Positions 1 through 9,535 of a DNA stretch of 64,000 nt are shown piece after piece. Each line of letters starts with the position of its first letter. Position 1 is the stretch's first letter. Origin of the DNA: UBA8752 sp965657965 (GTDB taxonomy: Bacteria; Bacteroidota; Bacteroidia; Flavobacteriales_D; Sanyastnellaceae). The DNA lies in the NCBI GenBank assembly GCA_965657965.1, contig CBFHQM010000008.1:1-64000 (forward strand), written 5' to 3'. A model generated the notes under the pieces. The model was not told where the DNA came from, ran no database searches, and saw only the letters and a list, made by a program, of their open reading frames with translations. The translations under genes and the position numbers were made by a program.

Positions 1-921
1 TACCTGCTCGGCCACCTCAGGCATGTTGATGCGGTTGGTGGTGACCAGCGGCAGGTCCACCTGCCCCATGAGCTTTTTGGTGACCCAAGCGAATCCCGCT
101 CGCGGCACCATGGCCGCAATGGTGGGGATTCGAGCCTCGTGCCAACCGATGCCCGTGTTGATGATGTCGGCGCCTGCGGCTTCGATGACCTTGGCCTGCT
201 CCACCACTTCGCCCCAGCCGTTGCCCTCCTCTACGAGATCGAGCATGCTCAAGCGGTACATGATGGCAAAGTCTGGGCCACAGGCCTGTCGGATGCGCGA
301 CACGATTTCCTCTGGAAAGCGCACCCGGTTGGCGAAATCGCCACCCCAAGCGTCGGTTCTGTGATTGGTGCGGCGCACCAAAAATTGATTGATGAGGTAG
401 CCTTCGGAGCCCATGACTTCGACGCCGTCATAGCCGGCTTCGCGGGCCAGCACCGCACAGCGCACGTAGGCCTGGATGGTGCGCTCCACGCCTCGGCCAC
501 TGAGGGCCCATGGGCTGAATTTGCTGATGGGGGCTTTGCCCTTGGAGGGCGCAACGCAGAAAGGATGGTAGCTGTATCGGCCGCCGTGCAAAATCTGCAG
601 GGCGATGCGGCCGTCGGCTGCGTGCACAGCATCGGTCACCTCCCGGTGCTTGACCGCTTGGCTGGAACGCATGAGGGCTGCACCGTGCGGGGCGAGCTTG
701 CCTGCGCGGTTGGGACTGATGCCGCCTGTGACAATGAGCCCAGCGCCACCCTCGGCCCGCTCGGCATAGAACTTGGCGAGCTTGGTGAATCCGCCCGGCT
801 CCTCCTCGAGGCCCATGTGCATGGAGCCCATGATGGACCGGTTGGGCATGGTCATGCCCGCCACTTCAAGCGGCTGCAACAAATGGGGGTACTTCGGATG
901 TCGGGGCGCAGTTCCGGTCAT
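1..921 (-). CDS. fadH: 2,4-dienoyl-CoA reductase / old yellow enzyme-type NADH:flavin oxidoreductase (C-terminus cut by window edge)
   Basis: The minus frame is open from the ATG at 921-919 to base 1, giving 307 codons with no stop, so the 3' part lies outside the window. The translation is an FMN-binding TIM barrel of the old yellow enzyme family. Visible FadH-like features are an N-terminal PLEVAGMTMPNRSIMGSMHM segment, then IALQILHGGRYSYHP around residues 100-115 and the EGYLINQFL active-site region. FadH enzymes reduce 2,4-dienoyl-CoA during beta-oxidation of unsaturated fatty acids; full proteins are about 670 residues and carry a 4Fe-4S cluster and an NAD(P)-binding half, which cannot be checked here. 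A TTGGAGG-like ribosome binding site sits just before the ATG. Family is clear; the dienoyl-CoA substrate is inferred. Confidence 0.85.
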   Translation of the reverse strand, partial: MTGTAPRHPKYPHLLQPLEVAGMTMPNRSIMGSMHMGLEEEPGGFTKLAKFYAERAEGGAGLIVTGGISPNRAGKLAPHGAALMRSSQAVKHREVTDAVHAADGRIALQILHGGRYSYHPFCVAPSKGKAPISKFSPWALSGRGVERTIQAYVRCAVLAREAGYDGVEVMGSEGYLINQFLVRRTNHRTDAWGGDFANRVRFPEEIVSRIRQACGPDFAIMYRLSMLDLVEEGNGWGEVVEQAKVIEAAGADIINTGIGWHEARIPTIAAMVPRAGFAWVTKKLMGQVDLPLVTTNRINMPEVAEQV

Positions 922-996
922 GCCTCCAAGTTCGGACAATCGTCACTGAACCACCAATCGTCACCACTTGCAAAACAGCGATGATGTTTTGACACT

Positions 997-3051
997 CTAG
1001 TCCGCACAGTATTCACCAAACATGGACAACACTTGGAGGATGTCATCCACGCCCACTACACCCGTGCCATTCACATCTTCAGGACATAACACGGAGGCCG
1101 CTACACACTGCTGCGCTTGCTCCGACCAAACCGTTCCCTCTCCACACCAAACTGAATGAAAAGTACAAGACCCATCATCCTCCGTAGCAAAAGGGTCGTA
1201 GTTGTCTGCCGTTGACACTGTGCACCCCTCCACCTCTGAATCCAAGTCACCCCAATCAACATCCAAAGTCAACGCAAACAAACCGTTTAGCCAAGACCAC
1301 TGAAATTCATAAAGCTGATTTATAGGTACGGCTAGTCCCTCTCCTGCACACACTTCCCCGTTGCAGGTTAAACTCGTCCAATTGGGAGGAGCTGATAGCA
1401 TCAAAACAACGGAATCACCAGGCAAGGCGTCTCCAATGGTGAGGCTCAACTCTGATTGCCCCTCCACAAATTGATACGCACTGTCCGCAGGTAAATCGTA
1501 CCAGACCTCACGCGCTCCAGTTGGCCAAAAAAGCTCCAATGAATCGGCAACACTCGCTGCTCCCAAACCAAAAAACTGTGTAGCACTGTGCTGTACATAT
1601 AAATCTTGACCCGCGCGCAATGTCCGCTGCTGTGCATGACCATCGGCATGCAAAACCATTCGTGTTCCAATGGCTTCGTTGTTCGAGTAGCTTCCACAAA
1701 CCGCCACCGTTAGCGCATGGTGATCCGGATAGATTGTCTGGCCCTCATTGACCCAGAATTCAGCGAATTGTCCCAATCCCAGCCCAACAACATCCGGTCG
1801 CAAATCACCATCCAAATCTCCTCGAACAAAGTTGTACAGGTGCATGTCGCAACCACCCCAGGTGCAAGGAGTCTCTGTAAACTGCCCGCCAGACAATAGA
1901 TTGCCCGGATTCTTTAGGATGTAGTTGTCATAAAACTCTTCAAATACAGGAACTCCCGGATTGACAAACTCACTCGTAGGAACCAATAAGTCTTCCCATC
2001 CATCTGAGTCAAAGTCGAGCCATATGGCCCCCCAAGACCAGCGGTCAGTTCCCAAACCAACTTCAGCTGACTTTTCCAGATAATTTCCCGGACTAACGGG
2101 GTCGAAATACGCTCCTGTCTCCTGTGCATAGGGATACGTAGATGACATGGATTGGTTTGTGACAAACACCTCTTCATCTCCATCTCCATCCGGGTCTCCC
2201 ACCGTGACCGACATCGCCGACATCGCCACATCCAGCCCCATTGATGCCGCCCCTTCGGTATATGTCCCATCTCCATTGTTCAAGAACGCAAAATTGACGT
2301 GATCGCAACTCATCTCGACCCCGGCGTCATTGATCACAAACAAGTCTTGAAGGTCATCTCCATTGAGGTCCATCCAAACCCCTTGAAATGAAGGCTGCAA
2401 GCCATTTGCAATGCCCGATGCGACTGAAATATCGGTAAAAGTGTTGCCCGTGTGCTCTAAGAGCACATTTTCTGACTCCCAAACATCAGAACAGGGAAGA
2501 GCATAAACAGATACCATGAGGTCCAAGTCTCGATCTTGGTTCAAATCATGAAAGGCCATTCCAAGACAGGAACGGTTGTCTAAAACGTCGAAGCCCCATT
2601 CTGAAGAACGGTCTACAAACACACCGCCTTCATTGATCCAAACTTGACTCCTAGATTCTAAACTTAATCCACTAAATGAGGAGAAACCCATTGATCCAGA
2701 ATTCAAAAAATCGCGGTCTCCATCGTTGTCAATGTCCAGCCACATCAAAGAAATCGGGCGACCAATCCCTCCGGTAATGCCCAAATCAATTGCTGAAAGT
2801 CCATTTGGCCCTCCCGTATAGAAACTAATCTCACCTGTCGATTTTGTCAGTGTCAAATCATCCCAACCGTCTAGGTTGAAATCCATCAAACTTATGCCTT
2901 GACCAAAAATGTCCGTGTAAGCCTCCAACATAGGATCTGGGTCCAAGGCAGAAAATTGAGCCTTTGAATCCATACCGAAGCACAGAACACCGAAAACCAG
3001 CAAAACGGTTCGACACGGCGAAAAAAATGACTCTAAAGTCAAGGAGAACAT
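997..3051 (-). CDS. Secreted FG-GAP/VCBS repeat protein with ASPIC/UnbV region and dockerin-like C-terminal tail
   Basis: The 684-residue product starts with a signal peptide (LLVFGVLCFGMDSKAQ). Next come repeated calcium-binding FG-GAP/VCBS loops, such as DLNQDRDLDLM, DLNGDDLQDLFV and DPDGDGDEEVFV, which usually build an extracellular beta-propeller. An ASPIC/UnbV-like stretch (residues about 440-520: GTRMVLHADGHAQQRTLRAG and later FWPTGAREVWYDLP) follows. The tail holds one GC..NYDP...DDGSC repeat and ends in CPEDVNGTGVVGVDD...GEYC, a dockerin-like EF-loop motif between cysteines; no ordinary T9SS type A domain is visible. A second protein with the same layout is encoded at 52224-55079. It is probably an exported surface or extracellular protein; ligand unknown. 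A TATCTTTC box lies 4 nt before the ATG. Confidence 0.8.
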   Translation of the reverse strand: MFSLTLESFFSPCRTVLLVFGVLCFGMDSKAQFSALDPDPMLEAYTDIFGQGISLMDFNLDGWDDLTLTKSTGEISFYTGGPNGLSAIDLGITGGIGRPISLMWLDIDNDGDRDFLNSGSMGFSSFSGLSLESRSQVWINEGGVFVDRSSEWGFDVLDNRSCLGMAFHDLNQDRDLDLMVSVYALPCSDVWESENVLLEHTGNTFTDISVASGIANGLQPSFQGVWMDLNGDDLQDLFVINDAGVEMSCDHVNFAFLNNGDGTYTEGAASMGLDVAMSAMSVTVGDPDGDGDEEVFVTNQSMSSTYPYAQETGAYFDPVSPGNYLEKSAEVGLGTDRWSWGAIWLDFDSDGWEDLLVPTSEFVNPGVPVFEEFYDNYILKNPGNLLSGGQFTETPCTWGGCDMHLYNFVRGDLDGDLRPDVVGLGLGQFAEFWVNEGQTIYPDHHALTVAVCGSYSNNEAIGTRMVLHADGHAQQRTLRAGQDLYVQHSATQFFGLGAASVADSLELFWPTGAREVWYDLPADSAYQFVEGQSELSLTIGDALPGDSVVLMLSAPPNWTSLTCNGEVCAGEGLAVPINQLYEFQWSWLNGLFALTLDVDWGDLDSEVEGCTVSTADNYDPFATEDDGSCTFHSVWCGEGTVWSEQAQQCVAASVLCPEDVNGTGVVGVDDILQVLSMFGEYCAD

Positions 3052-3086
3052 ACAAGAAAGATACAGATTATGAGTCTAACTCATCC

Positions 3087-6000
3087 TCAATCCAACTCAG
3101 GAAAGCGGTCTACAAATTCATTTCGACGCGACCGAGATGGCAAAATTTGATAGATAAACCGCTCGTCACCTTCTTTAATTTTCCGTTTGTCGTCTTTGAG
3201 CTCCGTGATCAAATCAATGAAGGCTTGATCCTTGGAGGTGATGTTCATGACACCGTTTCGGTATTCGAAATAGTACCAATTCTCTTCGTCTAAGTGGAAG
3301 TACATCCGGAGGATGCCCGTGGTCCCGGCCAAGCTCCATTCAATGCGCCCGGGAATGCGCCGGAAAATCGGTTGTTTGTCCATGGAGACAATCCCAATTC
3401 CATTTTCGCCACTCACAAACGCATCCTCACTGGCATCCCACGTGAGGTCCAATCCCGTCATGAGCAATCGGTGTTGGATGCTGGCTGGCGTCTTTTTGAA
3501 CGCCCCCATCAAGGTCATTCCACCCAAAACCTCATCGGCCCCTTCCAACCCCAACCATTCTCGAAGTGCGGGTTCAAAGGTGGTGGAGGTCACATCCAAA
3601 GGCACCGCGGTTGGCCATGCCTGAATGCGCTCTGCCAGAGCTTTCCAAATGTTGTCGTCGAAAGGAAAGTCCATGCCCGTGGTCAGCGAGGCCTCCAAAC
3701 CCGTTCCTGTAGGGAATGCCTTGATTGAACCCGCGGTACGCTGGGTCACAAGTCCATAGTCCAGTGGGAGTTGAAGCGGCCCGGATCCTGTGATTTCGCA
3801 TTGACCGGCGACCAATTCGATCAATGTCCCCGGCAAATCGGGTTGCATCATCTTCTCTGGGGTACCCGCTTGATATTTTCCAGCGCGCTTGTCGTACCGG
3901 AGTTCGCCTGTGGCGGCCAACAGTGGATACTCATTGTGGCTTCTGACCTCATCTGAAAAGGCACCGTAAGGTCCTCCACCCGGCTCATCGACATCGCGGA
4001 AGTACGCGCCGAATCCCAAATGCTCCATCAGAGGCGTTCTCAGGGTTGAGTCCAGTGGAATGCGAACATCCTTGGGGTCGATGACCGCAGAAAACAGCAA
4101 TTGCTGTTTGTCCGTTTCTGGGCAGGCTGCCTCCAAGGATACCGCTCCTTCAAACAGCAGGTGTTCTCTGGCTGCCGCCAGGTTCACCTGACCAGAGAAG
4201 CCAAAGAAAGGGCTCAAGCCAAAACCTTCCTGCACAGGGATGGTGCCCTGCCCGATGGTTTCGCCACTGGTGTCCACCTCGACTTGTTCCAGTCGAATCA
4301 ATTGCTCCAATCCATTCTCGTCCTCATAAAACAGACTTGCCGTTGCTTCGTAGTCGAATCGCCCAAGAACGTTCACATCGGCGTCGAACAGACGGTGGTG
4401 ACGCGACACCACATTGGCCACAATGACCGCGCGCGTGAGCTGGTCCATTTGTGCGCGTTTTCTTACCACGACCCGGCCGCTGTCGGGCTCTACAAACGCA
4501 TCTGCCGTCCGGATGAACTTGACACTTTCGCATCGGATGACCGCTTCGGCCACGTCATACACCGCCTTTGGCGCCAAGAAGTTCAGGCTGTCCTGATCGC
4601 TGCGCGTGGAGTAAAAATTGGACTTGGACACGGCGTCGTCTGTGTCGATCACAAAGTCGGTCAACGGCTCGCGTTCTGAGCTCATTTCCAGCTTGTCCTT
4701 GTCCATAAACCACTTGAACTCGTCCATGTAGCAGAGGTACTGGTTGGCGGGCAATTCAATCTTGGTTTCGCCGTCGTTGCTGGCAAATTCACCGATGCGA
4801 GCGTCAAAGTCAATGGTGCAGTGCACGTTGTCTGTTTTGAACGCGAGGGCACCTTCGACCGTGCGGTCCAACTGGAAGCCCGCAGTATCCGAAAGGATGC
4901 GCCGGCGGTCGTATTCGAACAAATCCGAGCGAAGAGTTGCCCCTTGAAACCTCATCGTTCCATCGCCCGTCATGCCGCTCTTGCCCAACGTTACGCTGCC
5001 CGTGAGCTCACTCTCTCCTTCAAAGAAGCGAATGGGAATGTCCTCTGTAGTAGCGGAAAGTGAAGATTTTCGCGGCTCAAACAAGACGAACACATCCTCG
5101 CCCTGTACCTCTGGCACAGGTGGTGGTCCAGCGGACTCTCTGTTGGTGAATACCCGAGCCAAGCCTTTGGTGCTGTCGGGAAGCAACACAAACCGGTCGC
5201 TCTCTGCATGGGCCGTCTCGAAATCTAGCTTTCCACCGCCTTGCAATCCCCCTCCGTTGAGTGTCAGGTCTTCATCAAAGGTTCCCGCACCACCGTANNN
5301 NNNNNNNNNNNNNNNNNNNNNNNNGGTTTGAAACCCGAAATACAAGTCGTCCATGACCCTAAGCTGCTCCTGCAATGGAGGCAACAAGTCCCCAGATTCA
5401 AGCGTGCCCGAAAACACAAGTTCCTTTCGGCCCAATGCATCAAGACTATCCAGCGTAAAAGGCTCGATGACGAAGCGAAAACGATCCCGCTCATATGCCC
5501 CTTGCTCGATGGCCGCTTCGTCCCAATACACATAACTCACTCCCTCGGTCACCAACACGGGATACTCCGGATAAGCCTCACTCAATCGACCCGATCGGTT
5601 GATCGGAACATCGACGCGAAGAACCCCTTGAATGCTCTCGAGTTCGTTTTTAACCCGCAAGCGCTTGGCACGCCCTCTCTTGTCTTTCTTTTCGTCGTCG
5701 TTGACGCGGAATTTGCACGTTTCCACGGCATTCATTTCAATGGAAAACGACGCGTAATCGAACTCAAAATCGGACCCGTCAAATTGCAGGTTCCCTGCAC
5801 GAACGCTGCCTGCAAATTTGAAACCACGGTCCTTGCCAATCACCACCTTTCCATTTCGAGGTTCGATGATCACACCTCGGTCTCGCGATACATCCACCCG
5901 CGAAACGCCTTCTACAGTCAACTGCATATTGAGCAAACTGATTTCTCCGTGTGCAGCCCCCACCGCTTCTGAGCGAAAGAACAAAACGTCGTAATCCCGT

Positions 6001-7592
6001 CGCCCCGCCGCATTGGACAGGCTTTCGAACAGTTTGTCCGTGGCCACGGCCTCGCGGGTCTCCAAGTCCATGTTCAGGTAGCCTTGATGGGCCATTTGAA
6101 TCATCATTGCCCTTGTTTTGGGCTCACTCAAGCGGATGCCTTGGGCCAACTGTTGGCTGGTGAACGTGGTGTCCCCAGTTGACTTGACATGGTTCCTTAC
6201 CCGCACCAGCGGATGCACGGGGTCAATCCCCTGCATCTCCTGAAACATCTGTTTATCGAAGAAGTCCTCGCTGAACAAAATCGCCGTGGACCGACTGGAT
6301 CCCGGTGGCCCCTCCAAACGAATCCGCGTGTCACCCATGCGCCACGACAACACATCACAATCCAGGGTTACCCTGTGGTGGCTGTTCGAGAATGGCTGGG
6401 GGCCCAGTCCAACGTCGGTTCGCACCAAGGACAACTTTTCATCGGCCAGGTTGAATCTCAAGTTCAATTCGGGGTGGTGGAGACTGTCCTCTCCCAAGTG
6501 CACAATGGCCTCGACCCCTGCTCCGCGAAATTGATCCGAGCGCAACACGAACAAGTTGGACCGACACTCTACCAAAACCGTATCGCCTCTTCTGAAATTC
6601 AAGGTGGCCGGCAAATCTTCATTGCCCTTGCCCAAAAGCTCTGCGCCACGAACAGTGAGTCCCCCCTGAAAATCAACACCTGGAACAATGTCCGGCATGG
6701 ACAATCGATTCACATAAGTATCGAATCGGGGGTACTTCGCCGCCTCCATGGCCGCTCCTGTTTTACTGTCTCGCGTCCGAACCCGGGCTTTGTCGATCAA
6801 TTGACCCAAAAGTGGGTCGGGGAAAAGCTCGGTAGTAAAGCGAGCCGAATCCACAGTCAAGCTCGCCGTCTTTAACCGGATGGCGTATTCATCAAAGTCC
6901 GCATGGTTCTTTGCCGGGTCCCAACCAGACCTCCCCCAGTCTACCCGACCACTTCGTCCCAAAAACCGACCCGCACTCACATCGTACTCCCCCGCAGTCC
7001 GTTTGACCTGAAGCGTGTCGCCTTTGGACAACCCCATGAGCGTTCCGGTCGGGCCCAAAAACAAACGAGGCATTCCGTTGTCTGGGACAGAAATGGCCAT
7101 GGGGCCATCGAATTGCCAGGTTACGCTGCTCGATTGATGGAAAACCCCCCGCAACAAAAAGTCCTTTCCCACCGCCAAAAGGGGCGCAAATTTTGAAGCG
7201 GTCCTTCGCTTTTCCAACGCACGCTCCACCGCGGCATCCCATGCCGCAAATGGAATCCGTAAGGAGTCCCCTGAAAGCGCCGCTTGCACACTTCTGGCAT
7301 AACCAAACTGCTCCGGAAACACCCCTAAACTTCTTTCTTCCATCTGCGCGAGACGCGCGATGAACTTCCCGGTGATGGCCGTGTCTGCAGCGGGTGAAAT
7401 CAGCAGCGGCTTCAATTTCCGTTGGAGGAAACGCGCCGCATCCTTGTCGAAAGGCTCAACAGCCTCGGCCAAGCCTGCCACGGCCTTTTCCAAAGCCACC
7501 ATGTCCAATTCAGTGTCTTGGCTCAAAGCAGGCTTGGCCAAAAACAACAGGCAGGCCAGTATGGCCATAGGGCGAATTACAAGCGTCTTCAT
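3087..7592 (-). CDS. Very large exported beta-rich protein of unknown function
   Basis: I start this at the ATG 7592-7590, which gives a signal peptide (IRPMAILACLLFLAKPALSQ); the open frame extends 35 codons upstream but that part overlaps the divergent gene's start region. The product is about 1501 residues. I recognise no enzymatic motif. After a helical N-terminal region (residues about 20-110) the sequence is almost entirely alternating short polar/hydrophobic beta-strand-like segments rich in G, D and S, with few cysteines. The composition resembles OstA/LptA- or AsmA-like beta-taco proteins, but this is only an impression. A 27-base N run (5298-5324) falls within it and keeps the frame. 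The next gene follows after 35 bases. Real and conserved-looking; function unknown. Confidence 0.75.
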   Translation of the reverse strand: MKTLVIRPMAILACLLFLAKPALSQDTELDMVALEKAVAGLAEAVEPFDKDAARFLQRKLKPLLISPAADTAITGKFIARLAQMEERSLGVFPEQFGYARSVQAALSGDSLRIPFAAWDAAVERALEKRRTASKFAPLLAVGKDFLLRGVFHQSSSVTWQFDGPMAISVPDNGMPRLFLGPTGTLMGLSKGDTLQVKRTAGEYDVSAGRFLGRSGRVDWGRSGWDPAKNHADFDEYAIRLKTASLTVDSARFTTELFPDPLLGQLIDKARVRTRDSKTGAAMEAAKYPRFDTYVNRLSMPDIVPGVDFQGGLTVRGAELLGKGNEDLPATLNFRRGDTVLVECRSNLFVLRSDQFRGAGVEAIVHLGEDSLHHPELNLRFNLADEKLSLVRTDVGLGPQPFSNSHHRVTLDCDVLSWRMGDTRIRLEGPPGSSRSTAILFSEDFFDKQMFQEMQGIDPVHPLVRVRNHVKSTGDTTFTSQQLAQGIRLSEPKTRAMMIQMAHQGYLNMDLETREAVATDKLFESLSNAAGRRDYDVLFFRSEAVGAAHGEISLLNMQLTVEGVSRVDVSRDRGVIIEPRNGKVVIGKDRGFKFAGSVRAGNLQFDGSDFEFDYASFSIEMNAVETCKFRVNDDEKKDKRGRAKRLRVKNELESIQGVLRVDVPINRSGRLSEAYPEYPVLVTEGVSYVYWDEAAIEQGAYERDRFRFVIEPFTLDSLDALGRKELVFSGTLESGDLLPPLQEQLRVMDDLYFGFQTXXXXXXXXXYGGAGTFDEDLTLNGGGLQGGGKLDFETAHAESDRFVLLPDSTKGLARVFTNRESAGPPPVPEVQGEDVFVLFEPRKSSLSATTEDIPIRFFEGESELTGSVTLGKSGMTGDGTMRFQGATLRSDLFEYDRRRILSDTAGFQLDRTVEGALAFKTDNVHCTIDFDARIGEFASNDGETKIELPANQYLCYMDEFKWFMDKDKLEMSSEREPLTDFVIDTDDAVSKSNFYSTRSDQDSLNFLAPKAVYDVAEAVIRCESVKFIRTADAFVEPDSGRVVVRKRAQMDQLTRAVIVANVVSRHHRLFDADVNVLGRFDYEATASLFYEDENGLEQLIRLEQVEVDTSGETIGQGTIPVQEGFGLSPFFGFSGQVNLAAAREHLLFEGAVSLEAACPETDKQQLLFSAVIDPKDVRIPLDSTLRTPLMEHLGFGAYFRDVDEPGGGPYGAFSDEVRSHNEYPLLAATGELRYDKRAGKYQAGTPEKMMQPDLPGTLIELVAGQCEITGSGPLQLPLDYGLVTQRTAGSIKAFPTGTGLEASLTTGMDFPFDDNIWKALAERIQAWPTAVPLDVTSTTFEPALREWLGLEGADEVLGGMTLMGAFKKTPASIQHRLLMTGLDLTWDASEDAFVSGENGIGIVSMDKQPIFRRIPGRIEWSLAGTTGILRMYFHLDEENWYYFEYRNGVMNITSKDQAFIDLITELKDDKRKIKEGDERFIYQILPSRSRRNEFVDRFPELD
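5298..5324. other. Scaffold gap (27 N)
   Basis: This run of 27 ambiguous bases lies inside the large exported-protein gene. Both flanks continue in the same reading frame, so the stated gap length is either right or a multiple of three away. About nine residues are unknown. Confidence 0.99.
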
Positions 7593-7648
7593 GGATCGTT
7601 CCGAAAAGTAAACGTCCCGAGGACGCCGGCGGTATCTTGGCCCCTCCG

Positions 7649-9535
7649 ATGTTCCAACTCTTGCGCACAATTCAATCCCGCCCACAGTTGGTTCCAAGGT
7701 GGGTCATCTTCTGCATCGACATGTCCTTGGGGATTTTGGCCCTCGGACTGGCTTATGCCGCACGGTTTGAGTTCTCGCCACCTGCCCACGAATTGGTCGC
7801 GGCGCGCGATTTTCTCCCCTTCTACCTGGTCATTCGCGCCTTCGGCATGCTCGTCTTCCGGACATTTTCGGGCATCATTCGGTTCAGCGGCAGCCGCGAT
7901 GCGCGTCGGGTGCTGCTTTCTTTGTCTTTGGGCACTTTGTTGTTCTTGGCCTTGGACATCGCAGCAGGTTGGATGGACAAGACCTACCCTCTGCCCTTGA
8001 GCGTAGCCGCCATTGAACTGCTGGCCTCTGCTGTATTTTTGATCGGATTTCGGGTTTCTGTGCGATCGGTTTACGAACGGTTCCAAACCACGCGCCCTAC
8101 CCCGGTCATCATTTTTGGTGCGGGAGAAGCCGGCATCATCACCAAACAAGCAGTAGAACGTCCGAGCGTAGACCCTATGAAAGTGGTCGCTTTCTTGGAC
8201 GACGATTCCGCAAAACAGGGCAAACGAATCGACGGCGCCTCCATCTTCTCCGCGTCGGATGCCGACCGGATTTTCAGAGACCACAATGCCAAACGGTTGA
8301 TCGTCTCCATTCAACAACTGGATCCCGCGAGAAAAGCCAAAGTCATCGACGCTGCATTGGATGCGGGCCTGCGTGTCATGGACGTTCCACCTGCCCAACG
8401 CTGGATCCAAGGCGAACTGAGCGCAGGACAATTGCGGGATGCACGAATCGAAGACCTGCTCGGCCGTCCCGTGATCGAACTGGACGCTTCGGCCATTGCG
8501 AAACAAGTGAAGGGTGCCCGTATCGTGGTCACCGGTGGTGCAGGGTCCATTGGTTCTGAACTCGTAATGCAATCCCTTGACCGCGGGGCCGCAGAAGTTT
8601 TGGCACTCGACACGGCAGAGACGCCCCTGCACGATTTGGGCCTGATGGCAAGAACCCGGCTGGGGTCTGCGTCGACCCGCTTGACCACCAAGATTGCAGA
8701 TGTACGCGATGCCCGGCGTTTAGCTCAACACTTCTCCGAATTTCAACCCGACCTTGTCTATCACGCCGCAGCCTACAAGCATGTGCCCGTGATGGAGACA
8801 CAACCCGAGGAGGCCTGGCACACCAACGTCATTGGCACCACGCAAGCCCTGTTGGCAGCGCAAGAAGCGGGCGCCCAAACTTTCGTCTTGGTGAGCACCG
8901 ACAAGGCCGTGAATCCCTCGAGCATCATGGGGGCGTCCAAACGCATGGCCGAACTCGCCGTGCGCAGCTTTGGAGAGGGAGGCAACATGAAGTGTGTGAT
9001 CACGAGGTTTGGCAATGTGCTCGACAGCAATGGGAGTGTGATCCCTTTGTTTCGGCGTCAAATCGAAAGCGGCGGGCCCATTACGCTGACCGATCCCGAA
9101 GTCACCCGGTACTTTATGACGATTCCCGAAGCCGTCCAATTGGTCATGGAAGCGGCCGCCACCAGTGCAGGCGACGACATTTTTGTTTTTGACATGGGCG
9201 AACGCGTGCGGATCATTGACTTGGCCCATCGCATGATTCGCCTCGCGGGCCTAGTGGAGGGCCAAGACATTGCCATCGACATTGTGGGCATGCGCCCCGG
9301 CGAGAAATTGCACGAAGAGCTGATGAGTGGACAGGAAAACTTGTTGGCCACCCATCACCCCAAAATCCTCAGAGCCGCTCGAGCAGAAGTCAACCGCGAA
9401 CACGTGCGCAACACCATTCGGGAAAGCCAAGCCGCCCTGCTCGACACACCCTGGACAGCCGAGAATGTAAAACGCGCCTTTTCTCGACATTTGCCGGAAT
9501 ACGCGCCGACTTCCTCTGACCCCATTCAACCATGA
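7649..9535 (+). CDS. Membrane-bound nucleoside-diphosphate-sugar epimerase/4,6-dehydratase (CapD/WbpM type)
   Basis: This protein of about 628 residues opens with four predicted transmembrane helices (residues about 15-140). A CoA-binding-like Rossmann segment with IIFGAGEAGIITKQ follows, and then the SDR dehydratase domain. The NAD site is VVTGGAGSIGSEL; the active-site region is STDKAVNPSSIMGASKRMAE, with Met in place of the usual Tyr, which is typical of the WbpM/CapD/PglF class. These enzymes act on UDP-GlcNAc-type sugars at the inner face of the membrane to make deoxy-sugars for surface polysaccharide or glycoprotein glycans. I chose the ATG at 7649 over an upstream in-frame TTG at 7637. 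It is divergent from the large exported-protein gene and its stop overlaps the next start. Confidence 0.9.
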   Translation: MFQLLRTIQSRPQLVPRWVIFCIDMSLGILALGLAYAARFEFSPPAHELVAARDFLPFYLVIRAFGMLVFRTFSGIIRFSGSRDARRVLLSLSLGTLLFLALDIAAGWMDKTYPLPLSVAAIELLASAVFLIGFRVSVRSVYERFQTTRPTPVIIFGAGEAGIITKQAVERPSVDPMKVVAFLDDDSAKQGKRIDGASIFSASDADRIFRDHNAKRLIVSIQQLDPARKAKVIDAALDAGLRVMDVPPAQRWIQGELSAGQLRDARIEDLLGRPVIELDASAIAKQVKGARIVVTGGAGSIGSELVMQSLDRGAAEVLALDTAETPLHDLGLMARTRLGSASTRLTTKIADVRDARRLAQHFSEFQPDLVYHAAAYKHVPVMETQPEEAWHTNVIGTTQALLAAQEAGAQTFVLVSTDKAVNPSSIMGASKRMAELAVRSFGEGGNMKCVITRFGNVLDSNGSVIPLFRRQIESGGPITLTDPEVTRYFMTIPEAVQLVMEAAATSAGDDIFVFDMGERVRIIDLAHRMIRLAGLVEGQDIAIDIVGMRPGEKLHEELMSGQENLLATHHPKILRAARAEVNREHVRNTIRESQAALLDTPWTAENVKRAFSRHLPEYAPTSSDPIQP

